From: Owenia fusiformis
Lineage: Eukaryota > Annelida > Polychaeta > Sabellida > Oweniidae
Length of the DNA: 64,000 bases
Reading direction: 5' to 3'
Assembly: GCA_903813345.2 (NCBI GenBank)
Contig: CAIIXF020000006.1
Span: 3,474,001-3,538,000, forward strand
A program made the position numbers and the translations under genes. The notes beneath the pieces were generated by a model. The model ran no database searches, had not been told where the DNA came from, and saw only the letters and a list, made by a program, of their open reading frames with translations. Shown in pieces: positions 24,401 through 36,100 of this stretch (its first letter is position 1; the number at the start of each line of letters is the position of its first letter).

Positions 24401-27221
24401 ATGTTGCGTTTTCAAGTGATACAGCAACACAAATCATCAGCTCTTGTAGTAGCTCAGACAGCTGTCTATCAGATTCTTCAAATTGTTACTTAAACCCAGC
24501 AAAATCTTTAAAACTTCTCAAGTCTCAAGATAAATACCTAATCTTCACAACGGGGGTTAAGACATGCACCCCACATCAAATTGGAGTGAAGCGGATGTCT
24601 CCTGATAAACTTGACCTGAAACTAGACAGAAAGCAGGTAGGCCACATATAAAGTAATAGTTTAATTCTGTGAAACTCAAATAATATGGAGTAGAATATAA
24701 ATTAGATAAAGCAGGAAAATATCTATATCATGCATATCATTTAAACCCACAAGTGTTTCATCATCGATAGAGTGCATCCTTGTCGCAGAAATCTTTATCC
24801 ATAGAAAGCACATAGGGAAAATAACAAAGGCTGAGTTTGGATTAATATGCCCTTTTGGTCCCTTGCTTATATGTTTGTGAAACAATTATTCACAAGTTGA
24901 ATATTCAGAAATCTAATCTTTCAAAGACTGATTTTCAGTTCATGTAAATGTCAGATAACACTTCAGAAAAGATTACTTATTTCAATTTTTAGAAAAATAT
25001 TTTGCCTGATGTTGAGGGAAACCAACAAGGTCTTGGCGCAGGGCCAGATCACTATGACGATATAGATCACCTGATTGATTTACACGGTCACATCATTGGA
25101 ATGAGCCTCTCTCCAGATCACAGGTAAGTATCAGACATGGGATGGCCAATACACAGCAAGTACAGGGTGTTCAAAAAAAAACGCAACCCAAAGAAATTGC
25201 TATATCTTTAAAAATACTAGTTCAATTATGTTCATTTTTTCAGGAAAGAAAGAAGAGACTGTGTATGTATAGCTCCTGTATTTGGTTAGTTGTAAAACAT
25301 GATGCATTGGACACCTGCTCAAAAGACAGTTGTACTAGGAAAATACAGAAAACCGAGTCAGGGCTGACTGCAACCTCAAAAAAACTAAATAACTTCCTAG
25401 CCATAGTGTTTTGGCTCTTCAAATTTGGCACAAATCATCTTCATTCACTGTATGGTAAATCTGTAAAGTGAAATTAAAATCACTTCAGGGACTTTACAGT
25501 TATGGTCGAAATGCTTTCAAATCTCAGTCAAACGCCCTGGTTCCGGCAGACTTCAGAAGGCATTTTGACCATGACTGTAAAGTCCCTGAAGGGATTTTGA
25601 TGAAACTCCACAAATTCACCACACATTGAATGAGGATAATTTGAGCCAAATCTGAAGTGCCAAAACACTATGGTTAGAAAGTTGTTAGGTTTTATTGCTG
25701 TGGCGTCACCTCTGACTGTGTTTTTCGTATTTTCCTAGAACAACTGTCTTTTGGGCAGGTGTCCAATGCATCATGTTTTACAACTTACTAACAAAAGGAG
25801 CTATACATACACAATATCTTCTTTTTTTTCCTGAAAAAATGAACATAATTGAATAAGTATTTTCCAATATATAGTGATTTTCCATTCACGTTTTTCGTAT
25901 TTTCCATGTTCGACTGCCTTTTGGTCAGGTGTACAAGACATCATGTTTTACAACTAATTAACAGCAGGAGTTGTTCATACACAGTCTCTCCTTTCTTTCC
26001 TGAAAATATGAACACAATTGGATAAATATTTTCCAAGATATAGCGATTTCTGTATGATGTTTAGTTTTATGGAAAACATAATTTCTTATTCACATATTTC
26101 ATCAATACCGTAATAAGTTTTGTAGTTGCAAGAGAATGGCTTTCATTTTTTTTTTGTTAGCCAGATTGAGAAAGCAATAACTTTTTCTCCGTTTTCTGAA
26201 AGGTTTCCAAAAGTTCAAATTCCCCAGACCAAATTCTGATCTGTTCCTAGCCAGTTTTTGCACAACTTGATTCAAAGACCAGCAGGCCTGACAGCAGCCT
26301 GTTAATTGTCCTGAAACTGATACAGCCTGTGTTAACCATGATTTGTCAAAACTCTCAACAAAATATTTGGTAGTTTTGAAAATGCCACCAATAACAAATG
26401 GCATACTTAGATAACTTCTAAACTCAATACATGATGTGAAACTAACTGTTTCAGATACCTCTATGTGAATAGCCGCACCTGGCCTAAGGGTTATGAAATA
26501 GAGGACCCCCTCTACCCACCACCAATAGCCCAGGAGATTGACATCCACGTTATAGATTTATTGACGATGAAGGAGGTTGGGACAATGTTTCGTGCTCATA
26601 AAGCTTACACTCCCAATGATGAATGTTTCTTCATCTTCCTCGATGTCTGTGATGAATATGTAGCAAGGTAAAAACTATTACTCTTAGTTTAAAAGATAAA
26701 AGACATACAGTGAAACCCATGTGAAATTTTTGACTTCAATATTTCCAATTTCTTTCGTGCTGACTTGGGATATTGAGATCTCAGCTCACATAGATTCTAT
26801 GGATAGAAATGCTTTTCCGAAAGGGGATCTGTCCAATAAAAAATCCAATCCACTCTGTGCTTTTAATATAATGTATCTGTTATTTACTAGTGAGCCACCT
26901 CACCCCCATCCTGTTAGTTTCAATTTTCTTGCTTTCAGTGGAGCAGAGGACAAACATGGCTACATATGGGATAGGCACTATGGGATATGCCTGGCCAAAT
27001 TTCCACATGACAATGTCGTGAATTCTGTGGCATTTAACCCAAAAGATCCAGAGACATTAGTCACAGTCAGTGATGACTTCACAGTGAAAATATGGAGGTC
27101 ACTGAATCGAGAAAAGGAACTGAAAAAATCATGTAAAACACAACAAACTGAACATGTAATTCCTGCAAGTCGAGCTCATAGGAGGCTTAGAGGCATGCAT
27201 GCATGGGAAAAAGATACATAG
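21462..27221 (+). CDS. FBXW5: F-box/WD repeat-containing protein 5
   Basis: Complete seven-exon gene encoding 811 aa. Exons: 21462-21836, 22036-22210, 22758-22897, 23518-24636, 24993-25123, 26455-26667, 26939-27221. All junctions are GT/AG and phases add up to 812 codons. An F-box lies at about residues 14-62 (WEGFPDSLILHIFHFLDAHT..LLWKDLF), followed by WD40 strands (HKDQVLHVSFSHNGKMFATCSKDGFIKVW). The C-terminal half has AEDKHGYIWDRHYGICLAKF and DDFTVKIWRS, diagnostic of FBXW5. FBXW5 is a substrate receptor of SCF/CRL4 ubiquitin ligases. The single 1119-bp exon 4 inserts a long acidic, Ser-rich linker, making the protein about 245 aa longer than the 566-aa human form. Exon 3's acceptor lies in a five-copy tandem repeat. 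A possible 5' UTR acceptor (CTTATAG) occurs just before the ATG. Confidence 0.95.
22489..22800 (+). repeat. Five-copy 63-bp repeat of the FBXW5 exon 3 3' splice site
   Basis: The unit is GATATTTATTTTATTGTAG| followed by the first 44 bases of exon 3. TGTAG acceptors start at 22501, 22564, 22627, 22690 and 22753, exactly 63 bp apart. The first four copies are identical through the exon part. The fifth, real copy has two extra bases (GAGCAGAG instead of GAGCAG) that keep the reading frame. Using any upstream copy would read into TAA after 13 codons. Confidence 0.95.
25160..26075. repeat. Long inverted repeat in FBXW5 intron 5
   Basis: The left arm (about 25160-25480, beginning CAGGGTGTTCAAAAAAAA) and right arm (about 25600-25870) are diverged reverse complements. 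Examples are CATGATGCATTGGACACCTG against CAGGTGTCCAATGCATCATG, and a perfect ACTTTACAGT..ACTGTAAAGT stem around 25500-25590. A second degenerate copy of the right arm follows at 25895-26060. Once transcribed with FBXW5 it would fold into dsRNA. Confidence 0.7.
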
Positions 27222-29095
27222 ACAAAAATATGGGCAAACTATTGGTAAAAGGTATGTCTTGAATCAAGACCATGATCCCATATACCACTTATTAATCTCT
27301 ATCACAGAGTGTACTTTGTGCAGTCCCCCTAGTCTCACCAGAAATTGAACCACTACAGTCAATCATATCATATGATATTAGAGACCCAAGGAGCTTGGTT
27401 TTATAAATTCTCTGTGATAATGAGGTGCTAATATGTTTGTTTAGATGCAAGATGTGTCAATTAATTACAAAATTATATGTTTTTGTCTTGCATCAACATA
27501 CGGACATAGGCGGACGAGGCAATTGCCTTGCCACAATTTTAGCAGATCTTTCCAATAAACCCTGCCACCTTTTGATAATCATAGAAACTATGATTTATTG
27601 ACTCACAAGATTGATGAACATTTTCACAATAAACGATAAGTTAATCCTATTTTTACTTGGACGTATTGCTTCTGTGAAGCCCTACAACCTATGACATCAT
27701 CAATCTAGCCAATATATCCCAGGTTCTTTGAGATACCAAAAGGTGTCGGGGTGTATTGGAAAGGTCTACTATAAAAAAAAATTCCTGAGAAAGAAGATTT
27801 TCTTTTTTTTGATACAAGACGATAGAAATCCACTGAAATTGTTAATTTTTATTTGATCTTTGATGTTTATCTGATGATTAATGTACATGCCAAAAATGTC
27901 AAAAAGTGCCATTGGTTACATAGGAGGCTTAGTAGACATTTTAATTCATATTCTACTATGAAAAAGATTTTTTCCTGAGAAAGAACATTTTCTTCTTTAA
28001 GTGCAAGACAACAGAAATACACTGATCACTAATCAATTGAGACAATATTTTTACAAGTAAGAGATGCTGTTTAATATACACAGAGTTTGTCTAGTCTGTT
28101 TTACCATGGGTATTATGTCACCACCAGACTGCCAGAAGTGGTGACATATTGTTATAGTCTCTTTTTTGTGGACAGTGTTAGGTGGTTGGTTTTCGGTATT
28201 TTTAACTGCGTTTATAACAAATGGTTAATAACAAATAGCAGTGTCTGTAACAAATGGCAGGTGGTGACATTTCGCATGTTAATGCCTTGTTTTATATTGT
28301 ACAAAACCTAACTTTTGTATATTTCAGATATTCAGTATATTAAATTGTATTGTATTGTATTAAATCTGTTGTCTCTTATAGTTTTACGATTGTCATCTGT
28401 GATGTTTAGATGTCAGGTTTTACGAATTGTCATCTGTGATGTTTAGATGTCAGGTCTCTGATGGCAAAAAAGGATGACATTTACCAAAAGTCAAGATTTT
28501 TTTGCTAATCTGTAAAGGATCAAAATATACGAAAGTTGACAAATCTGATGTATATTTTTCATTTATAATTGCAACATGGTTCATCGATTGTAAATTATTA
28601 AAAACAAAAGTGCAGTAATTATATTGACTTCAATTATATGAGAGTATGTACACTTATATTTTATTTCTATATAGACTAAATAAATGCATACATGGACATC
28701 AATGCCTTTATTTGATATTAGGTATTCGCAGAATATCTCGTATATCCATATCTTTGTGAAATTGTGCTGTTTCTCAACTGAATAGAATCATTACCCACAA
28801 AGCAGTTTTTATCAGATTTTCAACTTATTTGTTGTGATGAGACAGCATGCAGCTTAATTGAAGGTTTATGAAAATAAATTCACTTTAAAATCTTGTGGAC
28901 AGACTGGTTGTTGTGGTCAATATGAAACTCCCTGAATAATCACTGAATGTGAATCAATAAGATACAGATTCAATATATGAAATGGTTTAGAATAAATAAC
29001 ACCCAAGAATATATATTTTCAAATGGTTCTAAATGTTAAACAAAAAAAGTTCAAAAACTTAATAGTTCTGGAATCAGACAGGTAAACTAAATATG
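27222..29095. other. Tail-to-tail interval after FBXW5
   Basis: 3' flank between convergent FBXW5 and ADAR. It holds a dispersed repeat at about 28090-28290 (GTGGTGACATATTGTTATAGTCTC..GTGGACAGTGT), related to 55325-55470, and two similar segments near 27740-27800 and 27955-28030 sharing TTCCTGAGAAAGAA. An AATAAA at about 27554 could serve FBXW5. No gene recognised. Confidence 0.5.
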
Positions 29096-29100
29096 TCCTG

Positions 29101-29285
29101 CAGGCCCGTAGCCAGGGGGGTTCGGGCGAACCCCCCCCTGTTCAAAATTTCTTTCAAAATCATGCAGTTTTTCACCATTCTGACTAATTTTTGAGTGATT
29201 TTTGGCCATATTTGCCAAAGTGAACCCCCCCTAGATTTTTTTAGAAAAACGAACCCCCCCTTGGAAAATTCTGGCTAAGGGCCTG
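29101..29285. mobile_element. CAGGCCCGTAGCCAG-family MITE, complete copy
   Basis: A 185-bp element: CAGGCCCGTAGCCAGGGGGG at the left, CTGGCTAAGGGCCTG at the right. It is flanked by the 5-bp direct repeat TCCTG (29096-29100, 29286-29290). Same family as 13357-13545 in opposite internal orientation. Non-coding. Confidence 0.8.
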
Positions 29286-29469
29286 TCCTGTTTGTCCTCT
29301 TTATATATATGTTTCAAAGAATCTATAGAAAACAAACCCAAAAATGTTAGGTAACTGCAATAGCTGAACTAGGTGATGCAAGAGCTAGATTCCAAAACAG
29401 AGTGATAGTAATGAATTATGAAAATAAACCAATAATTTTAATATATGCACACATGTTCACATATTGCAG

Positions 29470-29869
29470 TATACTGTACTCCTGGTAAATTTTGACGCTA
29501 TAAAATTTTGCGATTTTTCAAAATTGCAATTTTTCGCGGATTTGAGTTGATGACATCTCGCGGATTACACAAGTTGAATTTTTTCCCCCAGCTCTTCATA
29601 ATATTAATATAATTACATGCCTTTTTACAAATGCATGAGCTTAGCAAGTACATCAATTGTTGATATAAAATTGAACAATACCCCATGTTAATTATCGCCC
29701 AACAACACTGGAGAAACGTTTAACACGGAACGAAACATATCCAAAGTCCCGGGTCAAATCCCCAGGGATTTAAAAGACAAATTTCGCGACGACAAATGTT
29801 CGTGATTTTACTACATTCGCAAACAAAGCGAAATTAAATAGCACGCGAACAATACCTGGAGTACAGTAT
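29470..29869. mobile_element. 400-bp MITE with TACTGTACTCC ends
   Basis: Inverted termini TATACTGTACTCCTGGTA (left) and TACCTGGAGTACAGTAT (right) enclose about 400 bp rich in TTCGCGG/CGCGAA words. Consistent with a TA-target miniature element. Its words recur as fragments near 14900-15000. Non-coding. Confidence 0.6.
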
Positions 29870-30157
29870 GCCATTATAGTAAATTGTAATCTGACATTGT
29901 TATTCTTGATAATGAATGGTTATCTGGAAGAAACCTCAACATCAAATATAATTCATATATCTTTCAAAATTGCATACAGAATCAATCATTCTACAATGTC
30001 ATTTGCATTAGGCAGCATATTTTCAAATGTTCCCAATGTAGAATTGACTCTAAAGCGATCATCATGATGTTTTACCTTCACCATGTAAACAATGAAACAC
30101 TAAAATGAGTACATTGAAACAAACCCCCACATTGATGGAGGAGCTATTTCCAGACAT

Positions 30158-33100
30158 TCACTTAATGTTAAACATCTCTTCCTCGACTGGTTTCTTCACC
30201 CAAGTCCCATATTTATTCAGCTTACATTTTTCGTATAAAATCTTTTTAGCCTTTTGAAAGTCCGCAGCAAGTTTTTTTGTTTCACAATAAGAATCACATG
30301 CCAATAAATCCTGGCGGCCCAAGGCATTGCACGTTTCCTGGAATCTATCGGAGAGAGCACGTTTTGATACTTGGGAGACTCTACCTTGACCTTCCCTGGA
30401 ATAAACACATGCATTATATCATTCTTACTGGACAGATACATTTATCCATTAATTTATTTAGTTTTATTGAAGAACAGGATACAACTGATAGAAATACTTG
30501 TACACAGTTGCCATGATTTTGTTGGCAGAAAGACAGACAAACAAACAAGCTGAAGATTGCTCACACATGTTAGAAAGGTAAAATAGCAAGTACATGTAAT
30601 GTGGGCCATGTGAGTTGAATCTGTAAGTAAGTAATGTAAATAAATCTGTAAATGGTATGTACCTCTCTAGACACTGTCCTTTAGTGCCATCTGTCACTTC
30701 CGCCTTCGGGTCCCCAAGACACCAGTTAATGCTTAACGATTTGGTCTTCTCAGTCTCTCGGGATGCATCATACACCGTGACCCGCCCCAGGAGGGGATGG
30801 TTCACCTTGAAGCCTGGGGGTAGGTACTCTTGGATGTCAGGCTCTCCATGGGTCAAGCGACAACAACAGGCTCTTGCCAGGTGGCCATGGTCATACAGGT
30901 ATCCTATGGAAAAATAAGTATATAAATCAAATATCCTCTAAAATGCGATCCAATATTTTCCTCATATTTTCTCATCAAATTAATGTGCATTAATTATAAA
31001 GAAACTTATACATGCTAACTGTAATTGAACCATCTTTTTGAATGGTATTAAAAACACAACAATATGACAAAGAACATGTCTGACTATTTTTAGTGTATAC
31101 AGGGTATCCCGAAAGTATTGGACACTCCCTAGGCAGACATATGATGCCTATCATTCAATTAATATATCTTTTTAACTGTTTTGCCAGTCTGATTTCTGAC
31201 TTTGACGATAAAACATGGCAGGATTATTGTATGATACTAATGGCAAAAGAGGACGGTGGAGGATGGTCTTAAAAATGTTTTAAGAGGACTACAATATGCC
31301 ACACCCCTATTTGAAGCGTTTTTAAGGTCATATCCAAAAATAATTGCTGCTGTTAACATGGCCAATGAGGAAAGAGACACCGACTGTTAATTTGGTGTAA
31401 AACTGAACTTTAATTTTGGCTAAACACTAAATTTTGAAATGCCTGTAATCTTTTCCATCTGTGAGTTGAACCATGGTACAGTACTTGGTGAATCAATTCA
31501 ACTTTGGAGACATGGGTATGTCTGCCTAGGGAGGGGGGAGGTCCCATACTTTTGGGGCACCCTCTTCATATTTGCTATAAGATAATAAAAAATATTTAAA
31601 CTCTGAACACCCATATGAATCAGCGAATCAAATTGAAGACAACTTACCTAAAGTTAGAGAACTCAAATAGATTGGTTCTAAAAAGTTGCTCAAGAGGGCC
31701 CCTTGGAGACCTAACAAATTCCAGCGGCATATTTTATCACTACAAGACATTGTCCGTAACCTTTCCCCACGTAGAATGCCATCCCATGTTTGTGTGGTGA
31801 AGTCAGCTTCTATAGGGATCGTTCCTTCACCTGCAACAATGTAAGTTACCAAATATATTAGCTCCATTTTTTAATGTCATTAATATCTTATTGTAAGATG
31901 ACATGACATACCTATAATTAGCAGAGTTCACATATTTTATTACGCAAACCATACTTACCTAATATGCCACTAAGTGCTAACATTCACCATCTAATCTATC
32001 TATGGCCAAATTCCCGGGAATTTCGAGCGCATTTCGTTCAGTGTTACCCCCAACACTTGTAATATCCCAGAATGCTCCTTGTCAATTATTTCGCCATCTT
32101 GTTTTCACGAAAGACGTAGTTTTTTTGTTGAGAATAAATTGCAAAATTAGAGTTCATCATGGACTCAGATCTGAATAAAGATCATCAAAAGGGTTCATCA
32201 GCGATCGATGAATCTAAAGAATCTACAAAACAAGACGAATCAGGGAGAGATGAGAGCTCAACAGGCAACGTTTCAAGGGGTTATAGTCAGTCCCCAAAGA
32301 AACGTGAACAAGAAAAAAGAAGACGGGGTTCTTCACGTAGCTCATCTCCAAGCGCTTCAAAGGGTCGTCAGTCCCGTAAGAAGCATAAGGTAACCCTTCA
32401 TTCTTCTGAAAGGAGTGTTAAGTCTCCTATCAAAAAGAAATCTAAGAAATCTAGATCTAAAAAGAAAAAACAAAAAGCTCGTCATCATAGATCTAGATCT
32501 CCCAGTTCTTCTTCTGTGACGTCGTCATCTTTGTCACAGACTAGAAGACATAAACATAAACGTCGTAGACGTAGCCCTAGTCCCAATGGGTCCAGTTCTT
32601 CCTCTGTGACTTCGTCTTCTTTGTCACCTAAGAGAAAGAATAAAAGAAAACGCCATAGACCTAGTCGTAGTTCTCATCGTCGTCGTCGAGATTACAGGCG
32701 TTATTCTTCTCCCTCATCTTCATCAGACTTTTCAAGGTCAGATGATAGAAGAAGGTATTACAGACATCGTCGTAGACCCTCTATTGATTCAATTAGTCCA
32801 TCAGAGAGAGGTAGAAGGAGACATCGTTTGTCCAAGTCTCCTTCACGACATAGTCATAGGCGCCGTAACAGGTCTTTTTCAGGACCACGTCAGTTGGTTC
32901 GTAGGTCCATTTCTACTCAACGGCAACCTGGTATTTCACATAACATCAGTCATTTTCCTCGCCAATTGTCACCCACACATTCTCCTGTTAGATTTGACAG
33001 AAATGTTATGGAACGAACTAATTCTATAGTAAGTTCAGAGATGAGCAAATTCTGCTCACCTCCTCATGTTAACAGAACTTCTAGATTAGACAACGACTTT

Positions 33101-36100
33101 GAAGAGGAAGATGATGATGTCATTGTGGATATGCCTTTGAGGGAAGAGTTTTCAAAGGCTATAAAGCAGGTACATGAAACTTTCCCAGACCTGATTGGAG
33201 ACTTAACTCCATCAAGAGATAAGTATCAATCAAAGTCTCTCGTTAGAGACAAAACTCCAATTTCCTCGTCTTCGTTGGAATTACCTTTTTGTCCAGGGGT
33301 GAAACACAACTTAGAAGTTAATGCAAAGTTGTTCACAGAATTACCTCACAATGCCTTCAAAAAGGATTTTCACAATTTTGGTAATAAGCGTTTCAAGATC
33401 TCCAAAAAGCTTTATAAGGTAGTCCCTGAGACTGAGGCACAGGTCAAACCATGTGAGGTTGATGAGGATTTTTCAACCATTTTAGGTCCAAAGTTTCAAT
33501 CAACAAGAAATCTCAGTGATAAAGATACTAAGTTACCAAATTCTGATACCAAGTTAGAACCACGTCCATTTATTAACTTGAAAAACGTATCAGAATGGGA
33601 ATGTGTATCTAGAGAACAACTGTGTACAGCTTCTCACACAGAGTGGTTTGTTGGTTCTGTTCGACCTATTTTGGAAGAAATGTTGCAAGATGAATCTCTT
33701 GATAGTGCTTACAATGATAAAATTGATAAATGCTTAGCTTTAATAAAAGCAGCAGGGCATTGTATCGAAGATGGGTATAGACTAGGTTCCCACCTTCTTT
33801 CTCAGTTCGTTGGAGTACGTAGGCATTCTTTACTCAGTCTGAGAGCTGACAAAGAGACTCCTTTTTAGGAGATGAAGACAATGATGTGTCTTGAACCACA
33901 TGCTGGTAAGCTTTTCCAGGGCAAAATTTCTGTTGTGAAAGATGCCCTGAGGGAAGCTAAGCAAGATAAAGCACAGAACCAGGTTCTAACCTTTACTGCC
34001 ACAAATCAAGCCTCCAAGTCTTCTAATCCCAATCAGAAGAATACTAATTCTGGTAACCAGCCGTTTCGAGGTAAGGGAAGAGGCAGTAATCGAGGCAGGG
34101 GTAGAGGTTTCAAATCACAGTCCAACGATTTCCAAAAAGGAAATCGTGGGAAAGGACGTGGTAAACAACAGTGACTTGTTGAAGGTCGGAAACGTTTCCA
34201 TTCTACCTGTACAGGTGTTTGTAGGCCCAGTAGGGGCAAGACTACAAAGCTTTTGGCCAAATTGGAAGTCAATAGTAACAAATCATTTTGTACTCAATAT
34301 TCTAAAGGAGGGCTACTTTCTTCCCTTCATAAAGACCCCAAGTCTTACAAGAGTTCCAATTTGGTCAAATTACACAAACAATGTAAAAAGGGAAGCTATT
34401 TCCGACCTAATATCAAGACTATTGGCCAAAAGAGCCATAGTAAAGGTCACAGAGCTAGAGTCTCCCGGGTTTTACAGTCGGGTATTCATCGTACCAAAAA
34501 ACCATCATACAGATTGGAGATTGATAACAGACTTATCCATCTTGAACACTTACCTTCACGTCCCAAAGTTCAAGATGGATACTATCGAGGTTATAAGGAA
34601 GCACATGAAACAAGGAATGTGGATGTGTTCCATCGACCTTGTAGATGCGTATTTGCATGTACCGATTGCAAAAACGCATCACAAATTTCTACGTTTTGCT
34701 GTAGAAAACACAGTTTACCAGTGGAGATGTCTCCCGTTCGGGGTATCAGTAGCTCCTTTTCTGTTTACTCAGATAGTTTCAGTGTTGAAAGTTCTTCTTC
34801 ACAAGCAAAATATACTGATTTTTCAATATCTCGACGATTGGCTCGTTCTCGCAGAATCCAAGGAGATCTGCTCAAGCCACACACAGTTAGTTCTAGACCT
34901 AACAGAGAAGTTAGGTTTTCTGGTAAACGAGAAGAAATCAAACTTAGTGCCAACTCAAAATCTCGTTTATCTAGGATCAGGCTGCGATCTAAAACGAGGA
35001 GTTGTTCTTCCAACAATGAGTCGGAAAGACTTATTAAAACAGGAAATAGGGAATTTCCTGGCCAAACAGAAGCAAGAAGCTATAGTTTGGCAAAGAATTC
35101 TAGGTCTTCTTGCTGCCACAGAGAGATCCGTTCCTCTGGGACGTCTCTTTATGAGAGAGATGCAATTCAATCTTCAAACAGATTGGAATCAGTCTTGTCA
35201 GGATCAGTCAGTAGAGGTCCAATGGTCTCAAAAGACACAACAAGATCTAATTTGGTGGACACAAGATCAGAATTTGGACAAGGGAACACCTTTAGAGTTG
35301 CTAGTTCCCCAGAGAAAACTGTTCACAGACAGTTCTCATTATGCATGGGGGGCTCACCTAGAAGGTCAAGAGACATCGGGGATATGGACAAAAGGAGATT
35401 TAGATCTCCATATCAATCTAAAAGAATTGATGGCTATTCAAAAGAGTCTGGTGTTTTTCCAGCATCTTTTGATAGGCAAGGTAGTACAAGTAGCATCAGA
35501 CAGTGTGACAGCTGTAGCCTACTTAAAAAACCAGGGAGGAACCCACTCTTATCAGATGTTCCTAGTTGCAAAGAATATTCTAATGTGGGCACACAAACAT
35601 CAAATTCTTCTAATTGTCAGACATATCCCAGGTCATCTCAATGTAATTGCAGATTACCTATCGAGACGGCATCAGATAATTGCAACAGAATGGTCTCTGA
35701 ATTATCAGGTCTTTCAGGATCTTTGCAAGATCTGGAATCGTCCTCTCATAGATCTTTTTGCAACGAGACACAACAACAAGATCCCAACTTTTGTGTCCCC
35801 AGTCCCAGACCCATTAGCATGGGACATGGATGCAATGTCCATAAATTGGACAGGCCTGTGGAGCTATGCATTTCCACCAACAGCCTTGTTAACAAGAGTC
35901 CTACAAAAGTTCCAGACTCACAAGGAAGTGCAAATGATTCTAATAGCACCTTGTTGGCCCAAGCAAAGTTGGTTTCCAATGTTACTGGATTGTCTGGTAG
36001 ATCATCTGGTAAAACTTCCAATGTTTCGGAATTTACTGAAACAACCTCAAAGGATGATTTTCCACCAGAATGTTCAGGCTCTTCAGCTTCACGCCTGGAA

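Noticed and set aside
34253-36074. N-terminal part of a 964-aa ORF overlapping RT
   Set aside because: Ser/Arg-rich translation in the shifted frame of the RT gene; no domain. Only the C-terminal part is recombinase.
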